Below are positions 27,827 to 35,933 of a DNA stretch of 64,000 nucleotides, piece by piece (position 1 is the stretch's first letter; the number at the start of each line of letters is the position of its first letter). The stretch covers positions 1,625,205-1,689,204 of the forward strand of contig NZ_LT707420.1 of assembly GCF_900155605.1 (NCBI RefSeq). The letters run 5' to 3'. This DNA is from Actinomyces marseillensis (GTDB taxonomy: Bacteria > Actinomycetota > Actinomycetes > Actinomycetales > Actinomycetaceae). Made by a program: the position numbers and the translations under genes. Under the pieces are notes generated by a model that saw only the letters and a program-made list of their open reading frames with translations, was not told where the DNA came from and ran no database searches.

Positions 27827-29530
27827 CTAGGGGCGAATTCCCATGAGACGCAGGACTTCCCCAGCTAAGAGGACCGAGCCAAAAACGACAACGCCGGTTG
27901 CGGGGGCACTCTCATCCCCGGCCTCGCCAAGGTTAACGGCAGCGGCAATTGCTTCGAGGATATCCTCGTGGACTTCCACGCGGTCTTCCCCGAAAACATC
28001 GCGCGCGATTTCGGCGATTTCTTCGGCGGGTTTTGCGCGCACTCCGGGCATCTGTGTGACCACGAGGGAATCAAGATAGGGCTCAACCTCGCCGAGTACT
28101 CCTTCGATATCCTTATCCCCCATCCCCGAATAGACGCCGACGATGCGCTCAAAGTCGAAGGCCTCGGAAATGGATTCACCCAGGGTGTGTGCACCGGCAG
28201 GATTGTGCGCGGCGTCCACAATAATCGTCGGCGAGTGGCGCACAACTTGAAGGCGCCCCGGTGAAGTAGCGGCAAGCATCCCGGCCTCGACAAGGCGAGC
28301 ATCCAGCGCACGCCCGCCCATGAAGGCCTCGACGGCTGCGATCGCAGCTGCAGCATTATTCGCCTGGTAGCTACCAAATAGGGGAACGAAAACGTCCTCA
28401 TAGACCGCTGCAGGGGTGCGGACGGTAATCATTTGCCCACCGACCCCAAGCTGACGATCAAGGACTTCAAAGTCTCGACCTTCAAGGCGAACAATTGCAT
28501 CGACGCTGGCCGCACGCTCTTCGATCACCCGCAAGGCTTCTTCCTCTTGGCGGGCAACGATCACGATCTGACCGGGCTTGATGATTCCTGCCTTTTCTTC
28601 TGCGATCTCACGAATGGTCGATCCGAGCCACTTTTCATGGTCGATCGCAATGGGCATGATGACGCTGACTCCAGCATCAATAACGTTCGTCGCGTCCCAT
28701 CTGCCTCCCATTCCAACTTCGACGACGGCAGCGTCAACGGGGTGGTCAGCAAAGGCTGCAAAAGCCATAACCGTGAAGACTTCAAAAAATGACAGTCGGG
28801 TTCCATCTATTTCGGCGTGGGCACGGTCGACCATTTCGATATAGGGAGCAATATCGTCCCATGTGCGCACGAATTCTTCTGCAGAGATCGATTCTTGTTC
28901 GATGGTGATTCTCTCGCGGACATCAACGAGGTGCGGAGAGGTGAATCGTCCGGTTCGCACGCCGCTTGCCGCCAGAAGCGCATCGATCATGCGCGTTGTT
29001 GAGGTCTTTCCATTGGTGCCGGTGATGTGCACGCTGGGATAGCTATTTTGGGGATCACCCAAGATATCGAGCGTTTCTTTCACACGATCCAAGGTCGGTT
29101 GAACCTGATGTTCGGGGACCCTCGCGATGATTTCTTGGTAGATTTCCTCAACGCGCGCTTCCATCCGAGCACTATGGGCAGCATCCGTCAAAGCTTCGCG
29201 GTGTGCGTCTTCTGCGCGCCGCTCAGCAAGTTCTTCTTCCCAATCTTCTCCCCACTGGGAGTAGTCGCCTTCAAGCTCAGCGAGGATTGACGGGTCTGGG
29301 CCTAGGAGCATCGAGTTCAGCGCCAGCGCCTCGAGGGCAAGATCGCGTTCGTCGGGCTCACTATCTGCTGACTCATTATCGAAGTCCTCTTCGTCGACGC
29401 GGTCAGCTTCTTCGAGGTAGGGAATGAGGTCAGCTGGAATTGTCCCCGGACGCTGCTCTTCTTGCGAAGCGGGAGCGGCTTGCTCTGCCTCGTCATGTGA
29501 ATGATGCGCGAAGAATGATTCCCCGGTCAT
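27827..29530 (-). CDS. folC: Folylpolyglutamate/dihydrofolate synthase with acidic N-terminal extension
   Basis: Adds glutamates to folates; Mur-ligase fold. The catalytic part starts near residue 125 (RVEEIYQEIIARVP) and shows the P-loop THITGTNGKTSTT-like segment at 168-179, TGRFTSPHLVDVRERI, VEVGMGGRWDATNVID and VDAAHNPAGAHTL. Before it lies an unusual stretch of about 125 residues, rich in Glu/Asp/Ala, with no recognised domain. ATG 29530 has GGGAGG just upstream, so the extension is probably translated. A total of 567 residues compares with the usual 420-480. Confidence 0.92.
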   Translation of the reverse strand: MTGESFFAHHSHDEAEQAAPASQEEQRPGTIPADLIPYLEEADRVDEEDFDNESADSEPDERDLALEALALNSMLLGPDPSILAELEGDYSQWGEDWEEELAERRAEDAHREALTDAAHSARMEARVEEIYQEIIARVPEHQVQPTLDRVKETLDILGDPQNSYPSVHITGTNGKTSTTRMIDALLAASGVRTGRFTSPHLVDVRERITIEQESISAEEFVRTWDDIAPYIEMVDRAHAEIDGTRLSFFEVFTVMAFAAFADHPVDAAVVEVGMGGRWDATNVIDAGVSVIMPIAIDHEKWLGSTIREIAEEKAGIIKPGQIVIVARQEEEALRVIEERAASVDAIVRLEGRDFEVLDRQLGVGGQMITVRTPAAVYEDVFVPLFGSYQANNAAAAIAAVEAFMGGRALDARLVEAGMLAATSPGRLQVVRHSPTIIVDAAHNPAGAHTLGESISEAFDFERIVGVYSGMGDKDIEGVLGEVEPYLDSLVVTQMPGVRAKPAEEIAEIARDVFGEDRVEVHEDILEAIAAAVNLGEAGDESAPATGVVVFGSVLLAGEVLRLMGIRP

Positions 29531-29625
29531 GAGTCCTCCCTAAGTTGAGCTGGGCCTATTCTATCGACGAGGCCATGGGGGCGCCGCGTTTGTGGGTATC
29601 GTTGCGTGGATGGGAAGGAAGAGAT

Positions 29626-29655
29626 TTCACCCAGATGCGTGCTGGAACGTAGACT
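29626..29655 (+). promoter_or_regulatory. Candidate promoter of the paralogous membrane-protein array
   Basis: TTCACC (29626-29631), an 18-base spacer and TAGACT (29650-29655) lie about 45 bases upstream of the first array gene. The hexamers match consensus moderately. It is the best candidate in the 29531-29698 gap between divergent folC and the array. Confidence 0.4.
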
Positions 29656-29698
29656 GAGACCACTTAATCGTTAAACGAGGGAGATGTGCGAGGAGCTT

Positions 29699-30658
29699 AT
29701 GTCTGATTTTCCACCAAATTCCGGATACCCAGCTCCCCAGGGCCCTCCTGTGATCCCTCAAGGCGGAGCCTACCCGCAGCCACAAGCTCCTTATCAGGCT
29801 CCTCAAGCTCCGTATGTCGAACCTGAGAAGAACCCCAGTTCAAAGGGGCCGATCATCGCATGGATTGCGGTACTGACCGTTCTTGCATTGGTTGTTGTCT
29901 TTTTCTTGTGGCACACGTCCGGCCGCGGTACCTCACCGTCGCCAAGTCCAAGTGCCCCTGATCCCTCGTCTTTCTCATCTGCCACCCCCAATCCGAACCC
30001 TTCACAGTCCGTCGATGATGGGATCGATGAAGAAACCATTTCGGGGAGCCGCGGTGCGTGCTGGAGCGAGGCTACCAAGTCTGGGAAGGTGGACGCCGTC
30101 AAGGAGATTAAAACAAAGTCAGTGCACTTTGAAGGAAAGTTCGGCAACGGCGACATGAAGTACACGTACACGGGCACCTTGACCGGCTACGCAAAGGGTT
30201 CATCTTCAACGAGCAGCTTCGAGATCGTCTGCAGCGTTGTTCACACTCAATCAAGTAACACGTTCATTGTTGTAGGAGATGTGGGTCTTACGCCGCTTGC
30301 CGATCCTTCACAATCTTCTTCGCCGGCTCCGACACCGACTAGGAAGTTCCACGATGATGACATCGATGAGAAAACATGGATGATCATCTTTGAAAAGTGC
30401 TCAAACGCTTCCACGCAATCTATTCGTGACGATTACAAAGTCATGGCAGTGTCAATCGATTACCTCAAGAAAACCGCGACGTTGAGTAATGGCAACGAGG
30501 AGTACGAGCTGACTGGAAAAGTTCATGCAGAACGTAAGTACAAGGAATCTACCGATTTCTCTTCAAGCCTCTTCCAAATGAAGTGCACCGCTACTCATAT
30601 GAAGGCAGATGATTCATATGACGTGAAGGCAGAGATTGACCCGAATCCGATCCAATGA
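29699..30658 (+). CDS. Array protein A: single-pass membrane protein with two two-cysteine domains
   Basis: A 319-residue protein I do not recognise. Layout: Pro/Gln/Tyr-rich N-terminus (1-48), one membrane segment (51-70, IIAWIAVLTVLALVVVFFLW), a Ser/Pro linker (72-105) and two related domains, each opening with a DDGIDEE or DDDIDEK-like acidic motif and containing two cysteines: C121/C178 and C234/C296. The predicted topology puts the Pro-rich end inside and the domains outside, where the cysteines could pair. The start is ATG 29699 behind GAGGAG; the ATG at 29684 lacks a spaced site. First gene of the array; its stop overlaps the in-frame open region of gene B. Confidence 0.8.
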   Translation: MSDFPPNSGYPAPQGPPVIPQGGAYPQPQAPYQAPQAPYVEPEKNPSSKGPIIAWIAVLTVLALVVVFFLWHTSGRGTSPSPSPSAPDPSSFSSATPNPNPSQSVDDGIDEETISGSRGACWSEATKSGKVDAVKEIKTKSVHFEGKFGNGDMKYTYTGTLTGYAKGSSSTSSFEIVCSVVHTQSSNTFIVVGDVGLTPLADPSQSSSPAPTPTRKFHDDDIDEKTWMIIFEKCSNASTQSIRDDYKVMAVSIDYLKKTATLSNGNEEYELTGKVHAERKYKESTDFSSSLFQMKCTATHMKADDSYDVKAEIDPNPIQ

Positions 30659-30669
30659 ACGAGGAACTC

Positions 30670-31320
30670 ATGTCTGATTTCTCCCCCACCCCGGGCTACC
30701 CGGCTCCCCAAGGTAGCCCGCAGTTCCCCCAAGGAAGCGTGTATCCACCGCCTCAGGGACAATATCCCTCTCCGCAAACGCCGAACCCACTGCCGGCAAC
30801 TCCAAAGCGCAGCATCAAGCTCATTGTCTGGATTTCAGTTGTCATCGCTCTTCTTGCGGTCGCAGCTTTCTTCGCCTGGCGAGCTTTAACTCCGGGAGCA
30901 TCTCCGACTCCGACCCCGGTATCACCATCATCGAACGCCACTGCTTCTTCTGACACCGGAGAAAAAGTTGATGACTTCATCGGACATGATGTGGTTGCTA
31001 ACTGTAGGATCGGCGTGTTAAACACCCCTCGCTTCCCCAAGTTTGAGGGAATTAGGGCGCTGACGATCAAAGAAATCGGACGCTACGGTGATGTCGGCAC
31101 TCAATACATGATGACCGGCCTAGTTTCGGGATCAAACGGATCCGATGCCATAGAAACCTATCGAATGACGTGTACCGCCGTTGTGGCAGACGATCCAGCA
31201 GCGGCCGGGGTTGGCTTTGTCTTCGATACCACCAGCGTCGAGATTGAGCCCACGCCTGTGTCAACCCCCGCTGTCTCAGATAGTTCAACTCCGACGCCTG
31301 TTGTTAAGAAGACCCCATGA
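30670..31320 (+). CDS. Array protein B: single-pass membrane protein, one two-cysteine domain
   Basis: A 216-residue paralogue: N-terminus MSDFSPTPGYPAPQG-like and Pro-rich (1-49), membrane segment 51-69, short Ser/Thr/Pro linker and one domain with C112 and C168 (VVANC...YRMTC), including TQYMMTGLVSGS, then a Pro/Thr-rich C-terminal tail. The start is ATG 30670, behind CGAGGAAC; the same start context recurs in B'. It begins 11 bases after A and its stop overlaps gene C (ATGA). Function unknown. Confidence 0.8.
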   Translation: MSDFSPTPGYPAPQGSPQFPQGSVYPPPQGQYPSPQTPNPLPATPKRSIKLIVWISVVIALLAVAAFFAWRALTPGASPTPTPVSPSSNATASSDTGEKVDDFIGHDVVANCRIGVLNTPRFPKFEGIRALTIKEIGRYGDVGTQYMMTGLVSGSNGSDAIETYRMTCTAVVADDPAAAGVGFVFDTTSVEIEPTPVSTPAVSDSSTPTPVVKKTP

Positions 31321-31937
31321 GTGATTTCACGCCTTACCCCGAATACCCTCAACCCCAGGGAGCACCACAGTTTCCACAAGACGGCGCTTACCCGCCGTTC
31401 CAGGGACAATACCAGCCCCAGCAATCCCCGTATCCTGCTCCTCCAAAGCCGCCAGTTAATAAAGGTCCGGTCATGATCTGGGTTGCGATTGTTGCGGTCC
31501 TGGCGTTGGTCGCTGTCTTTTTCTTGTGGCGCAGTTTCACGCCTCAGGTACCGCCGACTCCTACGCCGACGTCCGCGGCACCCGTTCCAAGCGAATCAAC
31601 GACAAGCGCGTCGCACTCAGCTTCTCCAACGAAGAAAAAGACTTCTGCTAAGCCGACACCTACCCGTTTCCCCGACATCGACTACAACACGGCAATTCTC
31701 GTTGAGAAGAGCTGCACCGATGCCATTAAACAGTATGTTGACCAGAAGTACGACCGAACCGAAGTCGATGACATGTATCGGTCTGAGACTCCAAATGGAG
31801 ACATGAGTTTCGATGTTTCGGTCTTCGGATATAAAGGCGATACTCAGTACCTTCTTGAGTGCAAGGTCGCTCACCCCAGGTGGAGTGAAATCTGGGCGAC
31901 GGAAGAGATCACTGTGCACGAAAATCCCGTCAAATAG
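31317..31937 (+). CDS. Array protein C: single-pass membrane protein, one two-cysteine domain
   Basis: A 206-residue paralogue: Pro/Gln-rich residues 1-48, membrane segment 51-70 (VMIWVAIVAVLALVAVFFLW), a long Thr/Ser/Lys linker (75-118) and a domain with C133 (VEKSCTDA) and C182 (LLECKVAHPRWSEIW). The closest relative by eye is the last array gene, which shares HPRWS and W-x-TEEI. Four-base overlap with B. A strong hairpin follows directly after its stop. Confidence 0.8.
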   Translation: MSDFTPYPEYPQPQGAPQFPQDGAYPPFQGQYQPQQSPYPAPPKPPVNKGPVMIWVAIVAVLALVAVFFLWRSFTPQVPPTPTPTSAAPVPSESTTSASHSASPTKKKTSAKPTPTRFPDIDYNTAILVEKSCTDAIKQYVDQKYDRTEVDDMYRSETPNGDMSFDVSVFGYKGDTQYLLECKVAHPRWSEIWATEEITVHENPVK

Positions 31938-31938
31938 G

Positions 31939-31990
31939 AGCTTATCTAGTTACTCCCCTAGGATCTGCAAGGGGAGTAACTAGATAAGCT
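31939..31990 (+). terminator. 21-bp perfect hairpin inside the array
   Basis: Arms 31939-31959 and 31970-31990 pair perfectly with a ten-base loop, beginning one base after the stop of gene C. There is no T-run on the plus strand. It may terminate or attenuate the first A-B-C unit, protect its 3' end, or be a recombination scar; the C' start is 38 bases beyond. Confidence 0.7.
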
Positions 31991-32027
31991 ATGTCCGCCA
32001 TCTGTAGTAGTAAAAGAGAATTATTCG

Positions 32028-32729
32028 ATGTCTAACTTCACTCCGGCACCAGGATCCCCAAGCCCCCAACCCTACGGCGGCGGGTACACTCCCCAAGGTT
32101 CTTATCCCCAAGCTCCATATCCTCAAGGCCAGTATCAGGCACCACAGGGAGGTTTCCAGCCTCAACAAGGACCATATCCGCCTGCGCCTCGCTCATCATT
32201 CAACAAAGGCCCTCTATACGTGTGGATCGCAGTAGTTGCGGTTCTTGTACTCCTTCTTGCCTTCTTCCTGTGGAGGTCTTCGAGCACGAGCGTTTCGCCC
32301 GCGCCCACTCCGTCTATTTCTTCCCCCACACCCGTTCCCACTTCTTCCACGCCGACACCCAAGCCGACTTCTCCTTCACCCAAACCCAAGACTTCAACGA
32401 CTGCGTCAAAATCTCCCACGGCAAAATCTTCCTCACCAAGCCCATCTAAAACTCGCCACGAGGGAATCGATGACAAAACTGCGATGCTCATTGAAAAATC
32501 TTGTTCGATCACTGCCAAACTGAACAGCACTCGCCCCATTAACGTCGTCTTTGTCGACGAAATTCAGATCGGCGAAACGCGTTCGAATGGTGACCAGCAA
32601 TATAACGTCAAGGGCCATGCCTTCGAAGGACAAACTAAGTATGAGGCTCGCTGCACGGTCGTCCATGTAAAAGATGATGACCTGTGGAAGACAGAGGATT
32701 CATCGATTGGGACAGATCCGATTGAGTGA
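32028..32729 (+). CDS. Array protein C': single-pass membrane protein, one two-cysteine domain
   Basis: A 233-residue paralogue with the longest N-terminal Pro/Gln/Tyr/Gly stretch (1-60), membrane segment 62-82, a long Ser/Thr/Pro/Lys linker (85-143) and one domain with C159 (IEKSCSIT) and C209 (YEARCTVVH). Cysteine spacing of 50 places it with type C, although the HPRWS motif is replaced by VHVKDDDLW. It is set apart by the hairpin upstream and a 91-base gap downstream, so it may be a separate transcription unit. The site before ATG 32028 is weak. Confidence 0.78.
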   Translation: MSNFTPAPGSPSPQPYGGGYTPQGSYPQAPYPQGQYQAPQGGFQPQQGPYPPAPRSSFNKGPLYVWIAVVAVLVLLLAFFLWRSSSTSVSPAPTPSISSPTPVPTSSTPTPKPTSPSPKPKTSTTASKSPTAKSSSPSPSKTRHEGIDDKTAMLIEKSCSITAKLNSTRPINVVFVDEIQIGETRSNGDQQYNVKGHAFEGQTKYEARCTVVHVKDDDLWKTEDSSIGTDPIE

Positions 32730-32820
32730 GGGGCATTTTTCGTTCCACGGCGAGAAGTGATCTTGCTAGGAAGGACATCGGCGCTGTCAATTTGCATCCT
32801 GCTCACAGAAAGGAGAGCGC

Positions 32821-33786
32821 ATGTCTGATTTCACCCCAAATTCGGGAGATTCCGCTCCCCAAGGAACTCCATTTGTTCCTCAGGATGGAGAATATCGGAC
32901 ATCCGAGGACGAGCAGCAGCTGCCAATGCCTCCTCACGATGAGCTTCCAAGAGAAAACATCGCTAAGGGACCAATCGTTACGTGGATCGCAGCTCTCACC
33001 ATTTTGGCGTTGATTGTTGTCTTCTTCATGTGGCGCAATAGTTCCACTCAGAAGGTTCAACCAGCACCGACTCCAAGCACGTCATCATCGGTTCCATTAC
33101 CGTCAGCGTCTCTCCCCGACTGGATTCCACCCCATCCTATTGACGATGGCATCGATGAAGACACTATTGAGAAGGTCCAAAGTAAATGCGCCAATGCGTC
33201 ACAGACATCCGGAAAGATGGACCTCCTCCTCCAGATCAAAACCAAAACGCTCAGAATTACCGATAAAAATACCGCCGGGAAGGTGAAGTACACCTACACC
33301 GCCACGGTGACGGGCTATGCCAAGGGATCCTCAGTCCAAAGCAGGTACGAAATCACCTGCCCTGTCACTTATGTCGAGGCCAGCGATACTTTCAACGTTG
33401 ACGGGGCAGTCGATCTCACCCTGCTTCCCGCCGCGTCTCAATCATTCTTCCCCACCCCGACACCAACGACGAAGAACCGAGATGACGGTATCGATGAAAA
33501 GACATGGCTGATGATTACTTTCAAGTGTTCGAGTGCAGCCGCTCAGTCTCTCCGCGATGATTACCAATCCAAGGCTGTCTCTACGGATTATCTCAAGAAA
33601 ACCGGAACACGCGACAACGGCGATGAAGAATACGAGGTTGACGGAACGGTACATGCAGAACGAAAGTACAAGGAAGATACCGATTTTTCGTCGGCCCTTT
33701 TCCACATGAAGTGCACAGCTACTCACGTGAAGGCAAGTGACTCATATGAGATCAAAGCCTTTGTCGACCCGAATCCGCAGCAATGA
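32821..33786 (+). CDS. Array protein A': second copy of the two-domain type
   Basis: A 321-residue paralogue of A along its whole length: N-terminus MSDFTPNSGDSAPQG, membrane segment 51-70, and two domains with C123/C180 and C236/C298, the same spacings (57 and 62) as in A. Shared stretches include KGSS, DDGIDEKTW, DYLKKT, VHAERKYKE and DPNPQQ at the end. The N-terminus is less Pro-rich and more acidic than in A. AAAGGAG precedes ATG 32821. It starts the second A-B-C block. Confidence 0.8.
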   Translation: MSDFTPNSGDSAPQGTPFVPQDGEYRTSEDEQQLPMPPHDELPRENIAKGPIVTWIAALTILALIVVFFMWRNSSTQKVQPAPTPSTSSSVPLPSASLPDWIPPHPIDDGIDEDTIEKVQSKCANASQTSGKMDLLLQIKTKTLRITDKNTAGKVKYTYTATVTGYAKGSSVQSRYEITCPVTYVEASDTFNVDGAVDLTLLPAASQSFFPTPTPTTKNRDDGIDEKTWLMITFKCSSAAAQSLRDDYQSKAVSTDYLKKTGTRDNGDEEYEVDGTVHAERKYKEDTDFSSALFHMKCTATHVKASDSYEIKAFVDPNPQQ

Positions 33787-33797
33787 ACGAGGGACGC

Positions 33798-34457
33798 ATG
33801 CCTGATTCCACCGTGCAATCCGGATACCCGGCTGGGCAAGAAGCTTCACCGCTCCCGCAGGGTAGCAGACCGATACTACTGCATGGGCAGTATACGGAGC
33901 AGCAGACGCCTCACTCTACGCAGCTAAAACCGCGAAACCCCCAAGGTAAAGCAATTGTGTGGATTGCAGTTGCGATAGTGCTTGCACTGATTATTGGCTT
34001 CTTCCTGTGGCATTCCTCCACGCGGGGAGCCTCACCGGTTCCAACACCGGGACCAAGCTCATTGAGCGCAACTTCCTCACCGTCTTCCTCCCCTGAACAA
34101 CCAGTAGGAGAATCGATTGGGAGACAAGTTGTTAGCCGGTGCAGCATGGAGATCAAGAATACTCCCGGCTTCTCACTGGTAGGCATCCGAGCACTGAACA
34201 TTACGAAGCTCGGACCATATGGCTCAGCCGGCACTCAATACATGATGACCGGAATAGTCTCAGGATCCATTGGAACAGAAGCTGTGCAAACCTATGACGT
34301 GACTTGCACAGCCGTGTTGAGTAAAGAAGTCCAAAGCATCAGTTTTTCGTTTGACACGACCAACGTGAAAATTGACCCCACTCCTTTGCCGACTCCAACA
34401 ATCTCGGATAGTTCTTCACCGACACCTACTCCTGTTGTCAGGATCACCCATGCCTAG
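33798..34457 (+). CDS. Array protein B': second copy of the B type
   Basis: A 219-residue paralogue of B: Pro/Gln-rich residues 1-50, membrane segment 52-70 (AIVWIAVAIVLALIIGFFLW), linker 72-105 and a domain with C115 and C170. The diagnostic stretch GTQYMMTG-x-VSGS and the Pro-rich tail ending near SDSSSPTPTPVV are shared with B. The gap to A' (11 bases) and the start context match the A-B junction almost base for base. It overlaps C'' by eight bases. Confidence 0.8.
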   Translation: MPDSTVQSGYPAGQEASPLPQGSRPILLHGQYTEQQTPHSTQLKPRNPQGKAIVWIAVAIVLALIIGFFLWHSSTRGASPVPTPGPSSLSATSSPSSSPEQPVGESIGRQVVSRCSMEIKNTPGFSLVGIRALNITKLGPYGSAGTQYMMTGIVSGSIGTEAVQTYDVTCTAVLSKEVQSISFSFDTTNVKIDPTPLPTPTISDSSSPTPTPVVRITHA

Positions 34458-35025
34458 TCTCATGCCTTCCGCCGACTCCCCCGTTCCTCAGGCATCTCCA
34501 CATCTTCCACATGTCGAAACTTACGCTCCGCTCAAAAGATACGGCCAAGCACAACAATCTCCGCATCCAGAACCGGCAAAGTCCCCGACAAAGAAGCCTG
34601 TCATAATCTGGGTTGCACTCGTCATCATCGCGATAACCGCTGTCTTTTTCTTGTGGCGTAGCTTTCCATTTGCCCCATCACCTTCTGTGCAAGAAACATC
34701 AAGACCAACGCCCTCAAATTCTGTGGCACCGTCAGTTTCCGCGACTCAGCCTCATTACGAAAGCACTGATGCAGACGAAGAAGCGATTGTCGAGCAACAG
34801 TGCAGTCGTGCACTTAAAGAGAACCTCCAACGAAATATTAGCCTTACCTCTAAACGTTCCATCAGAAAGACCGCAGACGATAAGGGAATGGCTTACTACA
34901 GCGTGTACATGAATGTTTTCGAAGGAAACCAAAAGTACTACGCGCAGTGCAAAATAACTCACCCTCGCTGGAGCGATGTCTGGATAACAGAAGAGATCAT
35001 CTTCGACGAAAAACCTCAGCCCTAG
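34450..35025 (+). CDS. Array protein C'': second copy of the C type
   Basis: A 191-residue paralogue of C with a shorter N-terminus and linker: residues 1-48 Pro-rich, membrane segment 50-69, domain with C118 (EQQCSRA) and C167 (YAQCKITHPRWSDVW). The start is taken as ATG 34450, overlapping B' by eight bases; ATG 34462 is possible, and the upstream frame to 34372 lies inside B'. It closes the array, followed by a very strong hairpin at 35083-35120. Confidence 0.78.
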   Translation: MPSLMPSADSPVPQASPHLPHVETYAPLKRYGQAQQSPHPEPAKSPTKKPVIIWVALVIIAITAVFFLWRSFPFAPSPSVQETSRPTPSNSVAPSVSATQPHYESTDADEEAIVEQQCSRALKENLQRNISLTSKRSIRKTADDKGMAYYSVYMNVFEGNQKYYAQCKITHPRWSDVWITEEIIFDEKPQP

Positions 35026-35082
35026 GATATTCATCCAAAGACCCGACGAGCTCTGAGCATCCCTAGTAGGCGTGTTATCCGC

Positions 35083-35120
35083 GCAGGAGTCCCCATGACA
35101 TTTGTCATGGGGACTCCTGC
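35083..35120 (+). terminator. 18-bp perfect hairpin ending the array
   Basis: Arms 35083-35100 and 35103-35120 are perfectly complementary with a minimal loop. It lies 57 bases after the array and 47 before the ABC transporter ATPase gene. There is no T-run downstream; even so, such a long stem should block or shield transcripts. The promoter of the ABC operon must overlap or follow it. Confidence 0.7.
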
Positions 35121-35167
35121 ATCAAAGGACACTTCTGGCCTCATTCATGGGCGCACACACTTGAACC

Positions 35168-35890
35168 ATGAATACAGAAGCAGCCCCTGCTCTGCAGGCG
35201 ACCAACATCCACCAGTCTTTCGGCCCCGTCGAGGCACTGCGAGGAGTCAACCTCACCCTGATGCCCGGCGAAATCGTTGCGATCCTCGGCGTTAACGGCG
35301 CAGGCAAGAGCACTTTCCTCGACATCGTCCTTGGCTTGGCCACACCAACTTCGGGTGAGATCAGCGTCTACGGAATGAGTCCACGTGAGGCCGTGCGCCG
35401 TTCCCTCGTCGGAGCAATGCTCCAAACTGGCTCAATGCCTCGAGACGGCAGGGTCGGCTACACCATCGATCTGGTGGCCTCAATGCACGCCAACCCGATC
35501 CCCACTGACGAACTCCTTGAACGCACAAAACTCACTCAGTTGGCCAAACGTCCGATCGACAAGCTCTCTGGAGGCGAGCGCCAGCGTGTACGCCTCGCCC
35601 TGGCACTGGCGGGCAACCCGGACTTCCTCATCCTCGACGAGCCGACCGCGGGAATGGACGCGCTCGCCCGCCGCGCATTCTGGGAGACAATGCGCGCCGA
35701 AGCCGCAGAAGGTCGCACCCTCCTCTTCGCCACGCACTACCTCACGGAGGCCCGCAAGGACGCAGACCGCATCGTCATTATCGATGAGGGACGTGTGCTC
35801 CTCGACGCGCCGACCGAGCAAGTCGTCGCAGACAACGAAGACCTTGAAGACGTTTTCGAGCGCATCACCTCACACGCGGACGCAGAGTGA
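35168..35890 (+). CDS. ABC-2 type transporter, ATP-binding subunit
   Basis: A 240-residue ATPase: Walker A GVNGAGKST, signature LSGGERQRVRLALAL, Walker B FLILDEPTAGMD and the switch histidine in LLFATHYLTEA. The type is that of small drug, bacteriocin or lipid exporters that pair with a separate permease. It precedes the permease gene by 43 bases and a two-component system follows. No clear ribosome-binding site is seen before ATG 35168. Substrate unknown. Confidence 0.92.
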   Translation: MNTEAAPALQATNIHQSFGPVEALRGVNLTLMPGEIVAILGVNGAGKSTFLDIVLGLATPTSGEISVYGMSPREAVRRSLVGAMLQTGSMPRDGRVGYTIDLVASMHANPIPTDELLERTKLTQLAKRPIDKLSGGERQRVRLALALAGNPDFLILDEPTAGMDALARRAFWETMRAEAAEGRTLLFATHYLTEARKDADRIVIIDEGRVLLDAPTEQVVADNEDLEDVFERITSHADAE

Positions 35891-35933
35891 GCGTCGCCCC
35901 ACGAACGCAGACACGACACAAGAAGAAGGCATC

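Larger units (their letters stand above)
29699..35025 (+). repeat. Tandem paralogue array A-B-C-C'-A'-B'-C'' (block duplication)
   Basis: Seven adjacent genes encode the same architecture. Cysteine spacing sorts them: 57 and 62 in both A proteins, 56/55 in the B pair, 49/50/49 in the three C proteins. The A-B and A'-B' junctions (about 30631-30680 and 33760-33810) are nearly alike in DNA, including an identical CAATGAACGAGG core. B-C and B'-C'' junctions are also alike. This order fits duplication of an A-B-C block, with C' as an extra C copy. Confidence 0.85.

Noticed and set aside
29684-29698. Upstream ATG for array protein A
   Set aside because: The ribosome-binding-like GAGGGAG is only one base from this ATG, and all array paralogues begin at the MSDF or MPDS-type codon.
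35385-35933. Long N-terminal extension of the ABC permease frame
   Set aside because: It overlaps the ATPase gene in another frame; the permease has its own ribosome-binding site at 35934.
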